64,000 nucleotides of DNA from Microbacterium flavum (GTDB lineage Bacteria > Actinomycetota > Actinomycetes > Actinomycetales > Microbacteriaceae): NCBI RefSeq assembly GCF_018717645.1, contig NZ_JAFLHG010000010.1, forward strand, positions 1 through 64,000, read 5' to 3'. A model generated the notes under the pieces. The model saw nothing but the letters and a program-made list of their open reading frames with translations, did no database searches and was not told the DNA's origin. This document shows, piece after piece, positions 50,428 through 60,386 of the stretch (the first letter of the stretch is position 1; every line of letters starts with the position of its first letter). Position numbers and translations under genes: made by a program.

Positions 50428-51546
50428 ATGGCCCATGTGACCCTCCCCCGCGAGATCCTGCCCACCGATGGACGCTTCGGCTGCGGTCCGTCGAAGATCC
50501 GGCCCGAGCAGCTGGCGGCCCTCGCCGGCCCGGGCGCCGTGCTCATGGGCACGTCGCACCGTCAGGCGCCGATCAAGAACCTCGTCGGCCAGGTGCGGAT
50601 GGGCCTGTCCGACATGCTCCGCCTCCCCGACGGCTACGAGATCATCGTCGGCAACGGCGGGTCGACCGCGTTCTGGGATGCCGCGTCCTTCGGCCTCATC
50701 GAGACGCGCGCCCAGAATCTCGTGTTCGGTGAGTTCGGCGGCAAGTTCGCCGCAGCGGCCGGCGCCCCGTGGCTGGAGGCGCCCGACGTGCGCAAGGCGG
50801 CCCCCGGGACGCGCTCGGTCCCCGAGGCGACCTCGGGCATCGACGTCTACGCGTGGCCGCACAACGAGACCTCCACGGGTGTCGCCGCGCCCGTCGAGCG
50901 CGTCCAGGGCGACGAGGGCGCCCTCACCGTCATCGACGCGACGAGCGCCGCGGGCGGCATCAACCTGCGGATCTCCGACGCCGATGTCTACTACTTCGCG
51001 CCGCAGAAGAACCTCGGCTCCGACGGCGGCCTCTGGTTCGCCGCCGTCTCCCCCGCCGCGATCGAGCGGATCGAGCGCGTCGCCGCGTCCGGGCGCTACA
51101 TCCCCGAGTTCCTCAGCCTGAAGAACGCGCTGGACAACTCGCGCCTCAACCAGACGCTCAACACCCCCGCGGTGGCGACCCTGTTCCTCCTCGACAAGCA
51201 GCTCGAGTGGATCAACGGCAACGGCGGGCTCGGGTGGGCCGCCGCCCGCACCGCCGAGTCCTCGCAGGTGCTCTACGACTGGGCCGAGTCCGCGTCCTAC
51301 GCGACCCCGTTCGTCGCGGACCCCGCCGACCGGTCCCCCGTCGTCGTCACGATCGACTTCGACGACAGCGTGGACGCGGCCGCGGTGGCATCCAGCCTGC
51401 GCGCGAACGACATCGTCGACACGGAGCCCTACCGCAAGCTCGGCCGCAACCAGCTGCGCATCGCGACCTTCGTCTCGATCGAGCCCGACGACGTGCGCCA
51501 GCTCGTCCGGTGCATCGAGTACACGGTGGAGCGCCAGCGCGGCTGA
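50428..51546 (+). CDS. serC: Phosphoserine aminotransferase
   Basis: 372 residues. SerC converts 3-phosphohydroxypyruvate to phosphoserine using PLP. The sequence has FGCGPSKIRPEQL, GTSHRQAPIK, GNGGSTAFWDAASF and the PLP lysine in YYFAPQKNLGSDGG, the pattern of the actinobacterial SerC branch. The TAGAAT-to-ATG spacing points to a leaderless mRNA. It stands alone between DtxR and TetR regulators. Confidence 0.93.
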   Translation: MAHVTLPREILPTDGRFGCGPSKIRPEQLAALAGPGAVLMGTSHRQAPIKNLVGQVRMGLSDMLRLPDGYEIIVGNGGSTAFWDAASFGLIETRAQNLVFGEFGGKFAAAAGAPWLEAPDVRKAAPGTRSVPEATSGIDVYAWPHNETSTGVAAPVERVQGDEGALTVIDATSAAGGINLRISDADVYYFAPQKNLGSDGGLWFAAVSPAAIERIERVAASGRYIPEFLSLKNALDNSRLNQTLNTPAVATLFLLDKQLEWINGNGGLGWAAARTAESSQVLYDWAESASYATPFVADPADRSPVVVTIDFDDSVDAAAVASSLRANDIVDTEPYRKLGRNQLRIATFVSIEPDDVRQLVRCIEYTVERQRG

Positions 51547-51553
51547 GCGGCCC

Positions 51554-52189
51554 CTAGGTCGCGAGGGGTGAGGGCTGCGGGCGCAGCACCGCGGAGACGA
51601 TCGCCTCGATCGCGAACTCCGACGCGCTCCCGAGGTCGACCGCGCCGGGTTCGAGCAGCCACTGCACCTGCAGCCCGTCCATGACGGCCAGGATCGCGGT
51701 GGATGCCTCCGCGACGCGCTGCGGGTCGTCGACGCCCTGCTCGTCGCAGACGGCGAGGAACGCGTCGGCGACCTCGGCGCGCAGCGTCCGGTAGCGCTTC
51801 TGGAAGAACTCGCGCCCGGGGTGGTCGTCGGTGACGGACTCCGCGGAGAGCACGGCGTAGGCCTGGACGATGCCGGGGCGCTGCATGTTGCGGAAGGCGG
51901 TCGCCACGAGGTGGCGGAACAGCGGCATCCCGTCGGGGATGTGCTGACCCTCGAGGTTCGCGACGTCTGCCTGATCACGGTGCTCGAGCACCTCCAGCAG
52001 CAGCTGATCCTTCGATCCGAAGTGGTGCAGGATGCCCGCGTGGGTCATGCCGACCTCGTCGGCGATCTCCTGCAGGGTGCCCCCGGCGTACCCCTTCGCG
52101 CCGAAGATCTCCACGGCGGCGTCGAGGATCTCGCGCCGCCGGACGAGCGTCTCGGGGCGTGAACGCGGCTGTCGTCGCGGGGAGGCCAT
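51554..52189 (-). CDS. TetR-family regulator
   Basis: 211 residues from ATG 52189, whose AAGGA site is eight bases upstream; GTG 52195 is less well placed. The helix-turn-helix reads ILDAAVEIFGAKGYAGGTLQ followed by MTHAGILHHFGSKDQLLLEV. The C-terminal ligand domain is helical and unremarkable. It is divergent from the transporter operon and probably controls it, perhaps through the palindrome at 52266-52282. Confidence 0.88.
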   Translation of the reverse strand: MASPRRQPRSRPETLVRRREILDAAVEIFGAKGYAGGTLQEIADEVGMTHAGILHHFGSKDQLLLEVLEHRDQADVANLEGQHIPDGMPLFRHLVATAFRNMQRPGIVQAYAVLSAESVTDDHPGREFFQKRYRTLRAEVADAFLAVCDEQGVDDPQRVAEASTAILAVMDGLQVQWLLEPGAVDLGSASEFAIEAIVSAVLRPQPSPLAT

Positions 52190-52254
52190 CGCCACCGTCC
52201 TTTCCTTCGTGCCAGTGCGACCCTATCGCCTGCACCGAGCGCCTTCGGATCGTC

Positions 52255-52283
52255 TTGCCGAATTGCTTACTTGCTTGTAAGTT
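52255..52283. promoter_or_regulatory. Divergent promoter with TetR-type operator
   Basis: TTGCCG (52255-52260) and TAAGTT (52278-52283) are spaced 17 bp, a plausible -35/-10 for the transporter. Within it, CTTAC (52266-52270) faces GTAAG (52277-52281), and ACTT faces AAGT one step in. A repressor bound here would block the promoter. Confidence 0.5.
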
Positions 52284-52378
52284 ACCTCTTGCAATCACAC
52301 TCAGCGCCGAGGTGACGGTTTCTCCGGAGCGTCGCGCGGTGCGGGTATCCACCACGCAGTGACAACCAAGGAGAAGCA

Positions 52379-54061
52379 ATGAGGCTCAAGTCCTCCCTCG
52401 CCGCCGCGGGCCTGGCCACGGTGCTCGCGGCGTCGCTCGCACTGACGGGATGCTCCGGCAGCTCGTCGGGCGACGGCAACGCGACCGGAACGGGAACGCT
52501 CACGATCGCCAAGCCGGACGGTTCGGCCGTCCTGGCGACGCAGATCAACAACCCGTTCATCAGCACCGGTTCGGGCATGTCGCTCGGGTACGACCGCATG
52601 ATCTACGAACCGCTCGCCCTGGTGAACCCGGTCGGCAAGAACGAGACCACCCCATGGCTCGCCGACACGGTCGAGTGGAACGACGACTACACGCAGCTCA
52701 CGCTGCACCCGCGTGCCGGCGTGAAGTGGAACGACGGCAAGGACTTCAGCGCCGACGACATCATCTTCACCTTCACCATGATCAAGGACACCCCGGCGCT
52801 CGATCTGGCCGGCCTGAAGCTCTCCGACATCAAGAAGGACGGCGACAACGTCGTCCTGAGCTTCAGCGAGTCCAAGTTCGTCAAGCAGGGCGACGTCCTG
52901 CAGACCACCATCGTTCCCGAGCACCAGTGGAAGGACATCTCCGACCCGTCGAAGGACCCGGTAAAGGATGCCATCGGCACCGGCCCGTACACGGTCGACA
53001 CCTTCTCCTCGCAGGGCGTCGTCCTCAAGGCGCGCTCGGACTACTGGGGCGGCGAGGTCCCCGTCGCTCAGCTGAAGTACCTCGAGTACAACGACAACAC
53101 GGGCCTGCTGCGGGCGCTGCAGACCAAGGAGGTCGACTGGGCGCAGATCTTCATCACGGACTTCCAGACGAACTACGTCGACAAGGACAAGGAGCACAAC
53201 GTCTTCTGGGGCGCCAACATCCTGAGCCCCGACATGATCCTCGTGAACACGACGAAGGCCCCGTTCGACAACGTCGCGTTCCGCAAGGCCGTCAACATGG
53301 TCGTCGACCGCAAGGCGCACGCCGAGCAGGCGCGCAGCAACGCGGGCCCCGAGCTGACGAACGTCACGGGCATCCCGCAGCCCACCGGCGACCAGTACAT
53401 CGCTCCCGAGTACCAGGACCAGAACTTCGCGATCGACGTCGACGGCGCCAAGAAGGTGCTCACCGACGCCGGGTACACCTGGAACGGCGACGGCGCGCTC
53501 ATGGATCCCTCCGGTGCACCCGTCTCCTTCACGCTGCAGGACCCGCAGGGATGGAACGACTACGTCACCGGCATCCAGCTGGTCGCGACGCAGGTCAAGT
53601 CGACGCTCGGCGCCGACGCGAAGGTCGCAACCCCCGACGCCAACACCTGGTTCGGCAACATCGCCGCGGGCGACTTCGAGGCGGCGCTGCACTGGACGGG
53701 CTCCGGCTCGAACCCGTGGCACATCTACGACGACGTCATGAACAGCGACTACATCGACCAGGCCGCGGACGGCAACGTGTCGGACAACTTCGGGCGCTAC
53801 AGCAACCCGGAGGCCACGAAGCTGCTCAAGGAGTACGCGAGCGCGTCCGATGACGACACCCGCACGACCGCTCTCAACGCCCTCCAGAAGATCTTCGTCG
53901 AGGACGTGCCGGCCATCGCGATCGGCACCCACCCCACGCTGGCGCAGTACAACACGCGATCCTTCACCGGATGGCCGAGCGAGGACGACCAGTACGCCAC
54001 CGCCGACCCGATCGCGTCGTCGGCCGTGCAGGTGCTGATGAGCCTCAAGCCCGTCAAGTAA
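52379..54061 (+). CDS. Extracellular solute-binding lipoprotein, family 5
   Basis: 560 residues. A lipoprotein signal ends in LALTGC (Cys25), followed by a Ser/Gly linker. The SBP_bac_5 pattern is clear (YDRMIYEPLALVNP, WNDGKDFSADDIIFTFTMIKD, IGTGPYTVDTFSSQG). AAGGAG precedes the ATG. Family-5 proteins bind oligopeptides or, in some operons, oligosaccharides. A GH3 glycosidase at the end of this operon favours sugars. A strong hairpin separates this gene from the ATPases. Confidence 0.9.
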   Translation: MRLKSSLAAAGLATVLAASLALTGCSGSSSGDGNATGTGTLTIAKPDGSAVLATQINNPFISTGSGMSLGYDRMIYEPLALVNPVGKNETTPWLADTVEWNDDYTQLTLHPRAGVKWNDGKDFSADDIIFTFTMIKDTPALDLAGLKLSDIKKDGDNVVLSFSESKFVKQGDVLQTTIVPEHQWKDISDPSKDPVKDAIGTGPYTVDTFSSQGVVLKARSDYWGGEVPVAQLKYLEYNDNTGLLRALQTKEVDWAQIFITDFQTNYVDKDKEHNVFWGANILSPDMILVNTTKAPFDNVAFRKAVNMVVDRKAHAEQARSNAGPELTNVTGIPQPTGDQYIAPEYQDQNFAIDVDGAKKVLTDAGYTWNGDGALMDPSGAPVSFTLQDPQGWNDYVTGIQLVATQVKSTLGADAKVATPDANTWFGNIAAGDFEAALHWTGSGSNPWHIYDDVMNSDYIDQAADGNVSDNFGRYSNPEATKLLKEYASASDDDTRTTALNALQKIFVEDVPAIAIGTHPTLAQYNTRSFTGWPSEDDQYATADPIASSAVQVLMSLKPVK

Positions 54062-54090
54062 GGCCGAATCCATTCAGTGAACAGCCCGCA

Positions 54091-54130
54091 CCCGGGTGGA
54101 CGGTGACCTCACCGGCACCGTCCACCCGGG
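54091..54130 (+). terminator. 15-bp hairpin between binding protein and ATPase genes
   Basis: CCCGGGTGGACGGTG (54091-54105) pairs perfectly with CACCGTCCACCCGGG (54116-54130) across ten bases. No T-run follows. Stems at this place usually protect or partly terminate the mRNA so that the binding protein is made in excess. Confidence 0.6.
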
Positions 54131-54160
54131 GCGCGGTCCGTACTCGGAAGCACCCACACC

Positions 54161-54985
54161 ATGACTGAATCCCTTCTGACCATCGACGACTTCTCCGTCG
54201 TCTACGACGTCGATCCGCCCGTCGCGGCGGTGAAGAACGTCACCCTCGACATCCAGCGCGGCGAGATCGTCGGCCTCGCCGGCGAGAGCGGCAGCGGAAA
54301 GACCACGCTCGCCTACGGCGTGCAGCGGCTGCTGAAGCCGCCCGCCGTGATCACGAGCGGCAGCGTCACGTTCCACGACGCCTCCGGAGAGGACATCGAC
54401 GTCAACACCCTCGATGTCGAGCAGATGCGCCGCTTCCGCTGGGACAAGATCTCCATGGTCTTCCAGGGAGCGATGAACGCCCTCAACCCCGTCGCCACGA
54501 TCGGCGCACAGCTGGACGACGTCTTCCTCGTCCACCGCCCCGAAATGGACCGCGCCGCCCGCCGGGCCGCGGTGGTCGAGCTCCTCGAGATCGTGAAGGT
54601 CGGCGGCCAGCGCGTGCGCTCCTACCCGCACGAGCTCTCCGGCGGCATGCGCCAGCGCGTCATGATCGCGATGGCCCTGGCCCTCCGCCCCCAGCTCATG
54701 GTGATGGACGAACCCACGACGGCACTCGACGTGCTCGTTCAGCGCGAGATCCTCCGCCAGATCTCGCAGCTGCGGCACGAATTCGGCTTCTCGGTCGTCT
54801 TCATCACCCACGACCTCCCGCTCCTGCTCGAGATCAGCGACCGCATCGCCATCATGCGCGAGGGTCGGATCGTCGAACTGGCCACGGCGGAGAAGATCTG
54901 GTCCGACCCCCAGCACGAGTACACGCAGAACCTGCTGCGCTCGTTCCCCCGGCTCACCGGGGAGAAGGGAGTGGTCGTCCGATGA
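54161..54985 (+). CDS. ABC transporter ATPase, DppD/OppD type
   Basis: 274 residues. Walker A is [13 protein letters not shown], the signature is [15 protein letters not shown], Walker B is [14 protein letters not shown] and the H-loop is FITHDLPLL. The late ENLLRSFPR region suits the oligopeptide-transporter group. It overlaps the next ATPase by 4 bp, and the two would form the heterodimeric motor of the importer. Confidence 0.92.
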   Translation: MTESLLTIDDFSVVYDVDPPVAAVKNVTLDIQRGEIVGLAGESGSGKTTLAYGVQRLLKPPAVITSGSVTFHDASGEDIDVNTLDVEQMRRFRWDKISMVFQGAMNALNPVATIGAQLDDVFLVHRPEMDRAARRAAVVELLEIVKVGGQRVRSYPHELSGGMRQRVMIAMALALRPQLMVMDEPTTALDVLVQREILRQISQLRHEFGFSVVFITHDLPLLLEISDRIAIMREGRIVELATAEKIWSDPQHEYTQNLLRSFPRLTGEKGVVVR

Positions 54986-55794
54986 CGACTCTCGAATTCG
55001 CGAACGTCACGAAGATCTACAACGTCCGCGGCTCCGGTCAGCTCAAGGCCCTCGACGACGTGAGCTTCACGCTCTCGTCCCGCCAGACGATCGGCCTGGT
55101 CGGCCAGTCCGGCAGCGGCAAATCGACGATCGCGAAGATCCTCACCCAGCTCGAGGTCCCCACGCGCGGTGAGGTGCTGCTCGACGGCTCCCCCATCCCC
55201 CGCCGCGGCAAGGGCCTGCGGTCGTACCGTCAGCAGCTGCGGATGGTCTTCCAGGACCCGTTCGCGTCGCTGAATCCGTACCACACGATCCGCCACCACA
55301 TCGAGCGCCCGCTGCGACTGGACCACGTCGTCCCGCGGCAGGAGATCGACGCCGAGGTCCGTCGGCTGCTGGAGCGCGTCCGACTCGAACCCGATGCCGT
55401 GATGGGGCGCCGCCCCCACGAGCTCTCCGGCGGTCAGCGGCAGCGCGTCGCGATCGCCCGCGCCCTGGCATCCCGCCCGGCGCTGCTCGTCGCGGACGAA
55501 CCCGTGTCGATGCTCGACGTCTCCATCCGCCTGGGCGTGCTGAACCTCCTCGCCGACCTGCAGCGCGAAGAGGGACTCGGCGTCCTCTACATCACCCATG
55601 ACCTGGCCACGGCGCGTCACTTCAGTGACGAGATCATCGTGCTCAACCAGGGCAGGGTCGTCGAGCGGGGAACCGCCGACGACGTCATCCTGCGCCCTCG
55701 AGACCCCTACACGCGCGAACTGCGCGCCGCTTCCCCCGACCCCGAGGAGTTCTTCCGCGCTCGGTCGGCACAGACATCCGGAGGTGTGCGATGA
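54982..55794 (+). CDS. ABC transporter ATPase, DppF/OppF type
   Basis: 270 residues. Walker A is GQSGSGKSTIAKI, the signature is LSGGQRQRVAIARAL, Walker B is LLVADEPVSMLDVS and the H-loop is YITHDLATA. The VFQDPFASLNPYHTI Q-loop block is typical of the group. It overlaps both neighbours by 4 bp (ATGA), so translation is coupled along the operon. Confidence 0.92.
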   Translation: MTTLEFANVTKIYNVRGSGQLKALDDVSFTLSSRQTIGLVGQSGSGKSTIAKILTQLEVPTRGEVLLDGSPIPRRGKGLRSYRQQLRMVFQDPFASLNPYHTIRHHIERPLRLDHVVPRQEIDAEVRRLLERVRLEPDAVMGRRPHELSGGQRQRVAIARALASRPALLVADEPVSMLDVSIRLGVLNLLADLQREEGLGVLYITHDLATARHFSDEIIVLNQGRVVERGTADDVILRPRDPYTRELRAASPDPEEFFRARSAQTSGGVR

Positions 55795-56948
55795 CCGGCG
55801 ACCTGCAGACCGGGCACCACGACCCCTCGACCGAGGAGTCGCTGGACGGGCGGTCCCTCATCACGGTCCCCGTCGATGAGGCTCCCGCCGAAGCTCCGCC
55901 CGTCGACCCGACGCTCGTCGGCACGACGGCGACCCGCGCGGAGCGCGGCGGCATCCGGGTGCCGTGGCGCTTCATCGGGGGGCGGGTGCTGTTCTACGCG
56001 TTCACCGCCTGGGCGGCCATCACCATCAACTTCTTCATCCCCCGCATGATGAAGGGCGACGCGGTCACGGCGTACATGGCACAGGCCCGCGGTCAGCTGC
56101 AGCCCGAAGCGGCCAAGGCGCTGCGCCTCATGTTCGGACTGGATGACTCGACGACGCTGTGGGACCAGTACATCCGATACTGGGGGATGCTGCTGCGCGG
56201 CGATCTGGGCGTCTCGATCTCGAGCGGCATGGCGCCGGTGAGCGACGTCATCTCCTCGGCGCTGCCGTGGACGCTCGGCCTCGTCGGCCTCGCCACCGTC
56301 CTCTCCTTCATCGTCGGCACCGTCGTGGGCGCCATCGTCGGCTGGCGTCGCGGCGGTCGGCTGGACGTGCTGATCCCCGTGACGACCTTCCTCGGCACCG
56401 TGCCCTACTTCTGGCTCGGCCTGATCTTCATCGCGGTGTTCTCGACCCTGCTCGGCTGGTTCCCGGCCGGCCACGCGTACGAGCTCGGAGTGAGCCCCGG
56501 ATGGAACTGGCCCTTCATCTCCGACGTGATCGCCCACGCCGCACTCCCCGCCCTCACGATCGTGATCGCGTCGCTCGGGGGCTGGGTCCTCGGCATGCGC
56601 AACATGATGCTGACGGTGCTCGACGAGGACTACATCACCGTCGCGCAGGCCAAGGGGCTCCCCGACAAGCGGGTCCTGTGGCGCTACGCCGCGCGCAACG
56701 CGGTGCTGCCGCAGATCCAGAGCTTCGCGCTCGCGCTCGGGTTCATCGTCGGCGGCACGCTCGTGATGGAGATGGTGTTCTCCTATCCCGGCATCGGCCT
56801 GCTGCTGCTGAACGCCACCAATGCGAAGGACTACGCGCTGATGCAGGGGATCTTCCTGGTGCTCGTGCTGGCCGTGCTCATCGCGAACATCCTGGCGGAC
56901 ATCGCGTACGCCATCCTCGACCCGCGCGTGCGCGAGACGGAGGCCTGA
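55791..56948 (+). CDS. ABC transporter permease, DppB type
   Basis: 385 residues. A polar N-terminal extension of about 60 residues precedes the first transmembrane helix (VLFYAFTAWAAITINFFIPRM). The soluble FGLDDSTTLWDQYIRYWGMLLRGDLG region is family-typical. The EAA loop reads TVAQAKGLPDKRVLWRYAARNAVLPQIQ in two overlapping parts. It forms the membrane channel with the next permease, which starts two bases after its stop. Confidence 0.92.
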   Translation: MTGDLQTGHHDPSTEESLDGRSLITVPVDEAPAEAPPVDPTLVGTTATRAERGGIRVPWRFIGGRVLFYAFTAWAAITINFFIPRMMKGDAVTAYMAQARGQLQPEAAKALRLMFGLDDSTTLWDQYIRYWGMLLRGDLGVSISSGMAPVSDVISSALPWTLGLVGLATVLSFIVGTVVGAIVGWRRGGRLDVLIPVTTFLGTVPYFWLGLIFIAVFSTLLGWFPAGHAYELGVSPGWNWPFISDVIAHAALPALTIVIASLGGWVLGMRNMMLTVLDEDYITVAQAKGLPDKRVLWRYAARNAVLPQIQSFALALGFIVGGTLVMEMVFSYPGIGLLLLNATNAKDYALMQGIFLVLVLAVLIANILADIAYAILDPRVRETEA

Positions 56949-56949
56949 C

Positions 56950-58008
56950 ATGACCATTCCCGCACAGACCCCCGCCTCGGTGGAGGCATCCGCGAGCGCC
57001 GGCGCCCCCGGGACGGCCACCCTCCTCACGTCCGGGCCTCCGGCACCGGCGCCGCCGAAGCGGACCTTCTTCACCCAGTTGCGCGCATCGCTCGCGATGT
57101 TCGCCAACCCCAAGTCGGCGGCGGGGCTGATCATCCTCGGCGTCTTCGCGCTGGTCGCGGCCTTCGCGCCGCTGATCGCGCCCTACGACCCGACGGCGCA
57201 GCACCTCGACCACACGCTGGAGGCGCCGTCCTGGCAGTTCCTGCTGGGGACGACCCACATCGGCGAGGATGTCTTCAGTCAGCTCGTCTACGGCACGCGC
57301 GGCGTGCTCGTCGTCGGCTTCCTGGCGACGATCATGGCCACCGTCATGGCGATTCTCGTGGGCGTGACCGCGGGCTACCTCCGCGGCTGGAAGAGCGAGT
57401 CGCTGTCGGCGCTGTCGAATGTCTTCCTCGTGCTTCCCGCCCTGCCCCTGATGATCATCATCGCCTCGCAGTTCCAGGACCCCCCGCTCGTGCTCATCGC
57501 GGCTGTCCTCGGCCTCACGGGCTGGGCGTGGGGGGCGCGCGTGCTGCGCGCGCAGACGATGTCGCTCCGCAACCGCGACTTCGTGCAGGCCGCGCGCGCC
57601 AACGGCGAGCCGCTGCGTCGCATCATCCTCGTGGAGATGCTGCCGAACCTGATGGCGATCATCGCCTCCAGCTTCGTCGGCACCATGACCGCGGCCGTCC
57701 TCGGGCTCACGACCCTCGCCTTCATCGGGGTCATCCCGGTGTCGAACCTCAACTGGGGCACCATCCTGTTCTGGGCGCAGCAGAACAGCGCCTTCCCCGA
57801 CTACTGGTGGTGGTACGTCCCTGCGGGGCTCTGCATCGCCGCACTCGGTGTGGCGCTCGCCCTCATCAACTTCGGCATCGACGAGTATGTGAACCCGCGA
57901 CTACGCTCCGCGGGAGAGCGTGCCCGCGCCCTCCGCAAGAAGGGCATGAGCGCCACCTCCGCCGTCACCGCCGTCCGCACCACGACCTCCGAAGGACAGA
58001 ATCCGTGA
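56950..58008 (+). CDS. ABC transporter permease, DppC type
   Basis: 352 residues with six transmembrane helices after a Pro/Ala-rich N-terminus. It has FAPLIAPYDPTAQHLDH, LGTTHIGEDVFSQLVYGTR and the EAA loop FVQAARANGEPLRRIILVEM, as in DppC/OppC. Its stop codon overlaps the GH3 start (GTGA), tying the glycosidase to the transporter. Confidence 0.92.
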   Translation: MTIPAQTPASVEASASAGAPGTATLLTSGPPAPAPPKRTFFTQLRASLAMFANPKSAAGLIILGVFALVAAFAPLIAPYDPTAQHLDHTLEAPSWQFLLGTTHIGEDVFSQLVYGTRGVLVVGFLATIMATVMAILVGVTAGYLRGWKSESLSALSNVFLVLPALPLMIIIASQFQDPPLVLIAAVLGLTGWAWGARVLRAQTMSLRNRDFVQAARANGEPLRRIILVEMLPNLMAIIASSFVGTMTAAVLGLTTLAFIGVIPVSNLNWGTILFWAQQNSAFPDYWWWYVPAGLCIAALGVALALINFGIDEYVNPRLRSAGERARALRKKGMSATSAVTAVRTTTSEGQNP

Positions 58009-60269
58009 CCTCCGTCGACACCCGGACCGCCCCGTACCTGGACGCGGCCCTCCCCGTCGCCGAGCGCGTCGCCGACCTCGTGGGGCGGATGACCCTCCCC
58101 GAGAAGGTCGGGCAGATGATGCAGTTCGACGCGCGGGAGGACCTCTCCCACATCGTCCTGGACCGCCACGCCGGCTCGATCCTGCACACCTCCCCCGAGA
58201 AGGTGCTGCGCGCGGCCGAGCTCACGGCCCAGACGCGCCTGCGCATCCCCCTCATCGTCGGGGAGGACTGCATTCACGGCCACTCGTTCTGGGAGGGTGC
58301 GACCATCTACCCCACGCAGCTCGGCATGGCCGCCACGTGGGATGCCGCGCTCGTCGAGCGGGTCGCCCGCGCGACGGCCGTCGAGGTCGCGGCCACCGGC
58401 ATCCACTGGACGTTCTCGCCGGTGCTCTGCATCGCGCGCGACCTCCGCTGGGGGCGCGTGGACGAGACGTTCGGCGAGGATCCGTTCCTCATCGGGGAGC
58501 TCGCCGCGGCGATGGTCCGCGGCTATCAGGGCGAGGGCCTCACGGACCCGACGGCGATCCTCGCGACAGCCAAGCATTTCGCGGGCTATTCCGAGACGCA
58601 GGGCGGGCGGGACGCCAGCGAGGCGGACATCTCGCACCGCAAGCTGCGCTCGTGGTTCCTGCCGCCGTTCGAGCGGGTCGCGCGCGCCGGCTGCGCGACG
58701 TTCATGCTCGGCTACCAGAGCACCGACGGAGTGCCGATCACGCTCAACGAATGGCTGCTCAGCGACGTGCTGCGCGGCGAGTGGGGGTACACCGGCACCC
58801 TCATCACCGACTGGGACAACGTCGGCCGCATGGTCTGGGAGCAGAAGATCCAGCCGGACTACGCGCACGCGGCCGCGGCGGCCGTCCGGGCCGGCAACGA
58901 CATGATCATGACGACGCCCGGCTTCTTCCCGGGCGCGCTGGACGCGGTCGAGGCGGGGCTCCTGGCCGAATCGGACATCGACCGCGCCGTCGCGCGCATC
59001 CTCACGCTCAAATTCGAGCTGGGGCTGTTCGAAGACCCGCGGATGCCGGATGCCGCCCGCATCTCGGAGGTCATGGCGACCCCCGCGCACACCGATCTCA
59101 ACCTCGAGGTGGCGCGACGCTCTCTCGTGCTGCTGCGCAACGACGGCACGCTCCCGCTGGAGCAGGCGGCAGCCTCCGGCCCCCGTCGCATCGCCGTCGT
59201 GGGCCCGCTCGCCGACGACGCCCAGACCCAGCTGGGCGACTGGGCCGGCTCGTCGGGCCAGGTGGACTGGCTCCTGCATGGCCAGCCGCGCCGGCAGATC
59301 ACGACCGTGCTCGACGGACTGCGGGAGCTCGCGCCCGCGGACTGGTCGGTCTCCTTCCATGAAGGTGCGGGCATCCTCACCCTGGAGGACGACCCCGCGG
59401 GAGCCTTCTTCCCCGACGGGCAGCCACGCCCTCGGGTGGTCGTGCCCGCCGAGCCCGACGCGGACATGATCGCGCAGGCGGTCGCCGACGCACAGGGCGC
59501 GGATGTCGTCGTCGCCGTCGTCGGGGACCGTATCGAGCTCGTCGGCGAAGGGCGCTCGACGGCCACGCTGGAGCTCGTCGGCGGGCAGAAGGCGCTCCTC
59601 GAGGCCCTGGTGGCCACCGGCACGCCGCTCGTCGTCGTCCTCTTGGCATCCAAGCCTCTCGTGCTCCCCGCCGCGGTGGCGGACGCTCCGCTCGTCTGGG
59701 TCGCGAACCCGGGGATGCAGGGCGGTCGCGCCATCGCGGAGCTGCTCCTCGGGCGCATCGAACCCGAGGGACGTCTGCCGATCTCGTTCGCCGAGCATGT
59801 GGGCCAGCAGCCGACCTACTACAACCAGCTGCGCGGACAGCACGGCGACCGCTACGCGGATCTCACCCAGCGACCGGCGCACGCCTTCGGCGAAGGCCTG
59901 TCCTACACGACGGTCGCGTATGGCCCACCCGTGATCGACGCCGCGGTTCTCGGTGTCGATGACACCGTCCGCGCGCGTATCACGGTGCGCAACACCGGAG
60001 CCCGCCCCGTGCGCGAACTCGTGCAGGTGTACGTCCGGGATGCCGTCACGTCGGCGAGCTGGGCCGACAAGGAGCTCAAGGCGTACCGCCACGTCGACCT
60101 CGCCCCCGGCGAGGAACGCACGGTCGAGCTGGAGGTCGCCGTCCGCGACTGCTCGATCGTCGACGCCCGCGGCCGGCGGGTCGTCGAACCCGGCGATTTC
60201 GAACTGCTCATCGGCTCGTCCTCACGTGACGAGTCGCTGCAGGCGGCGGGGTTCACCGTCGCGGCCTGA
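58005..60269 (+). CDS. Glycoside hydrolase family 3 enzyme
   Basis: 754 residues from GTG 58005, cytoplasmic (no signal peptide). The TIM-barrel domain has the KHFAGYSETQGGRDASEAD block and the nucleophile D269 in TLITDWDNVGRM. The second alpha/beta domain begins near LVLLRNDGTLPLE. The C-terminal fibronectin-III-like domain includes GEGLSYTTVAYGPP. GH3 enzymes remove beta-linked glucose or xylose from oligosaccharide ends. Coupled to an importer, it probably breaks down the sugars brought in. The linkage cannot be decided from sequence. Confidence 0.92.
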   Translation: MTSVDTRTAPYLDAALPVAERVADLVGRMTLPEKVGQMMQFDAREDLSHIVLDRHAGSILHTSPEKVLRAAELTAQTRLRIPLIVGEDCIHGHSFWEGATIYPTQLGMAATWDAALVERVARATAVEVAATGIHWTFSPVLCIARDLRWGRVDETFGEDPFLIGELAAAMVRGYQGEGLTDPTAILATAKHFAGYSETQGGRDASEADISHRKLRSWFLPPFERVARAGCATFMLGYQSTDGVPITLNEWLLSDVLRGEWGYTGTLITDWDNVGRMVWEQKIQPDYAHAAAAAVRAGNDMIMTTPGFFPGALDAVEAGLLAESDIDRAVARILTLKFELGLFEDPRMPDAARISEVMATPAHTDLNLEVARRSLVLLRNDGTLPLEQAAASGPRRIAVVGPLADDAQTQLGDWAGSSGQVDWLLHGQPRRQITTVLDGLRELAPADWSVSFHEGAGILTLEDDPAGAFFPDGQPRPRVVVPAEPDADMIAQAVADAQGADVVVAVVGDRIELVGEGRSTATLELVGGQKALLEALVATGTPLVVVLLASKPLVLPAAVADAPLVWVANPGMQGGRAIAELLLGRIEPEGRLPISFAEHVGQQPTYYNQLRGQHGDRYADLTQRPAHAFGEGLSYTTVAYGPPVIDAAVLGVDDTVRARITVRNTGARPVRELVQVYVRDAVTSASWADKELKAYRHVDLAPGEERTVELEVAVRDCSIVDARGRRVVEPGDFELLIGSSSRDESLQAAGFTVAA

Positions 60270-60282
60270 CCCGGAGAGGCCG

Positions 60283-60333
60283 ATCCGGCCGGGGCGCGGA
60301 CGCGGTGGGTGCCGTCCCGCGACCGGCCGGATC
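60283..60333. terminator. 11-bp inverted repeat, bidirectional terminator
   Basis: GATCCGGCCGG (60283-60293) pairs perfectly with 60323-60333. The loop can itself fold (CGCGGACG against CGTCCCGCG), and CGGAG/CTCCG arms extend the stem outward. It lies between the converging GH3 and DUF3027 genes. Confidence 0.6.
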
Positions 60334-60386
60334 ACTCCGGAGCGTCGGCAGCCTCCGAGGAGGCGTCCGGGCGCCGCCCGAAATCC

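Noticed and set aside
57801..60092. 763-codon minus-strand open frame
   Set aside because: Antisense to the permease and GH3 genes, which carry all the family motifs.
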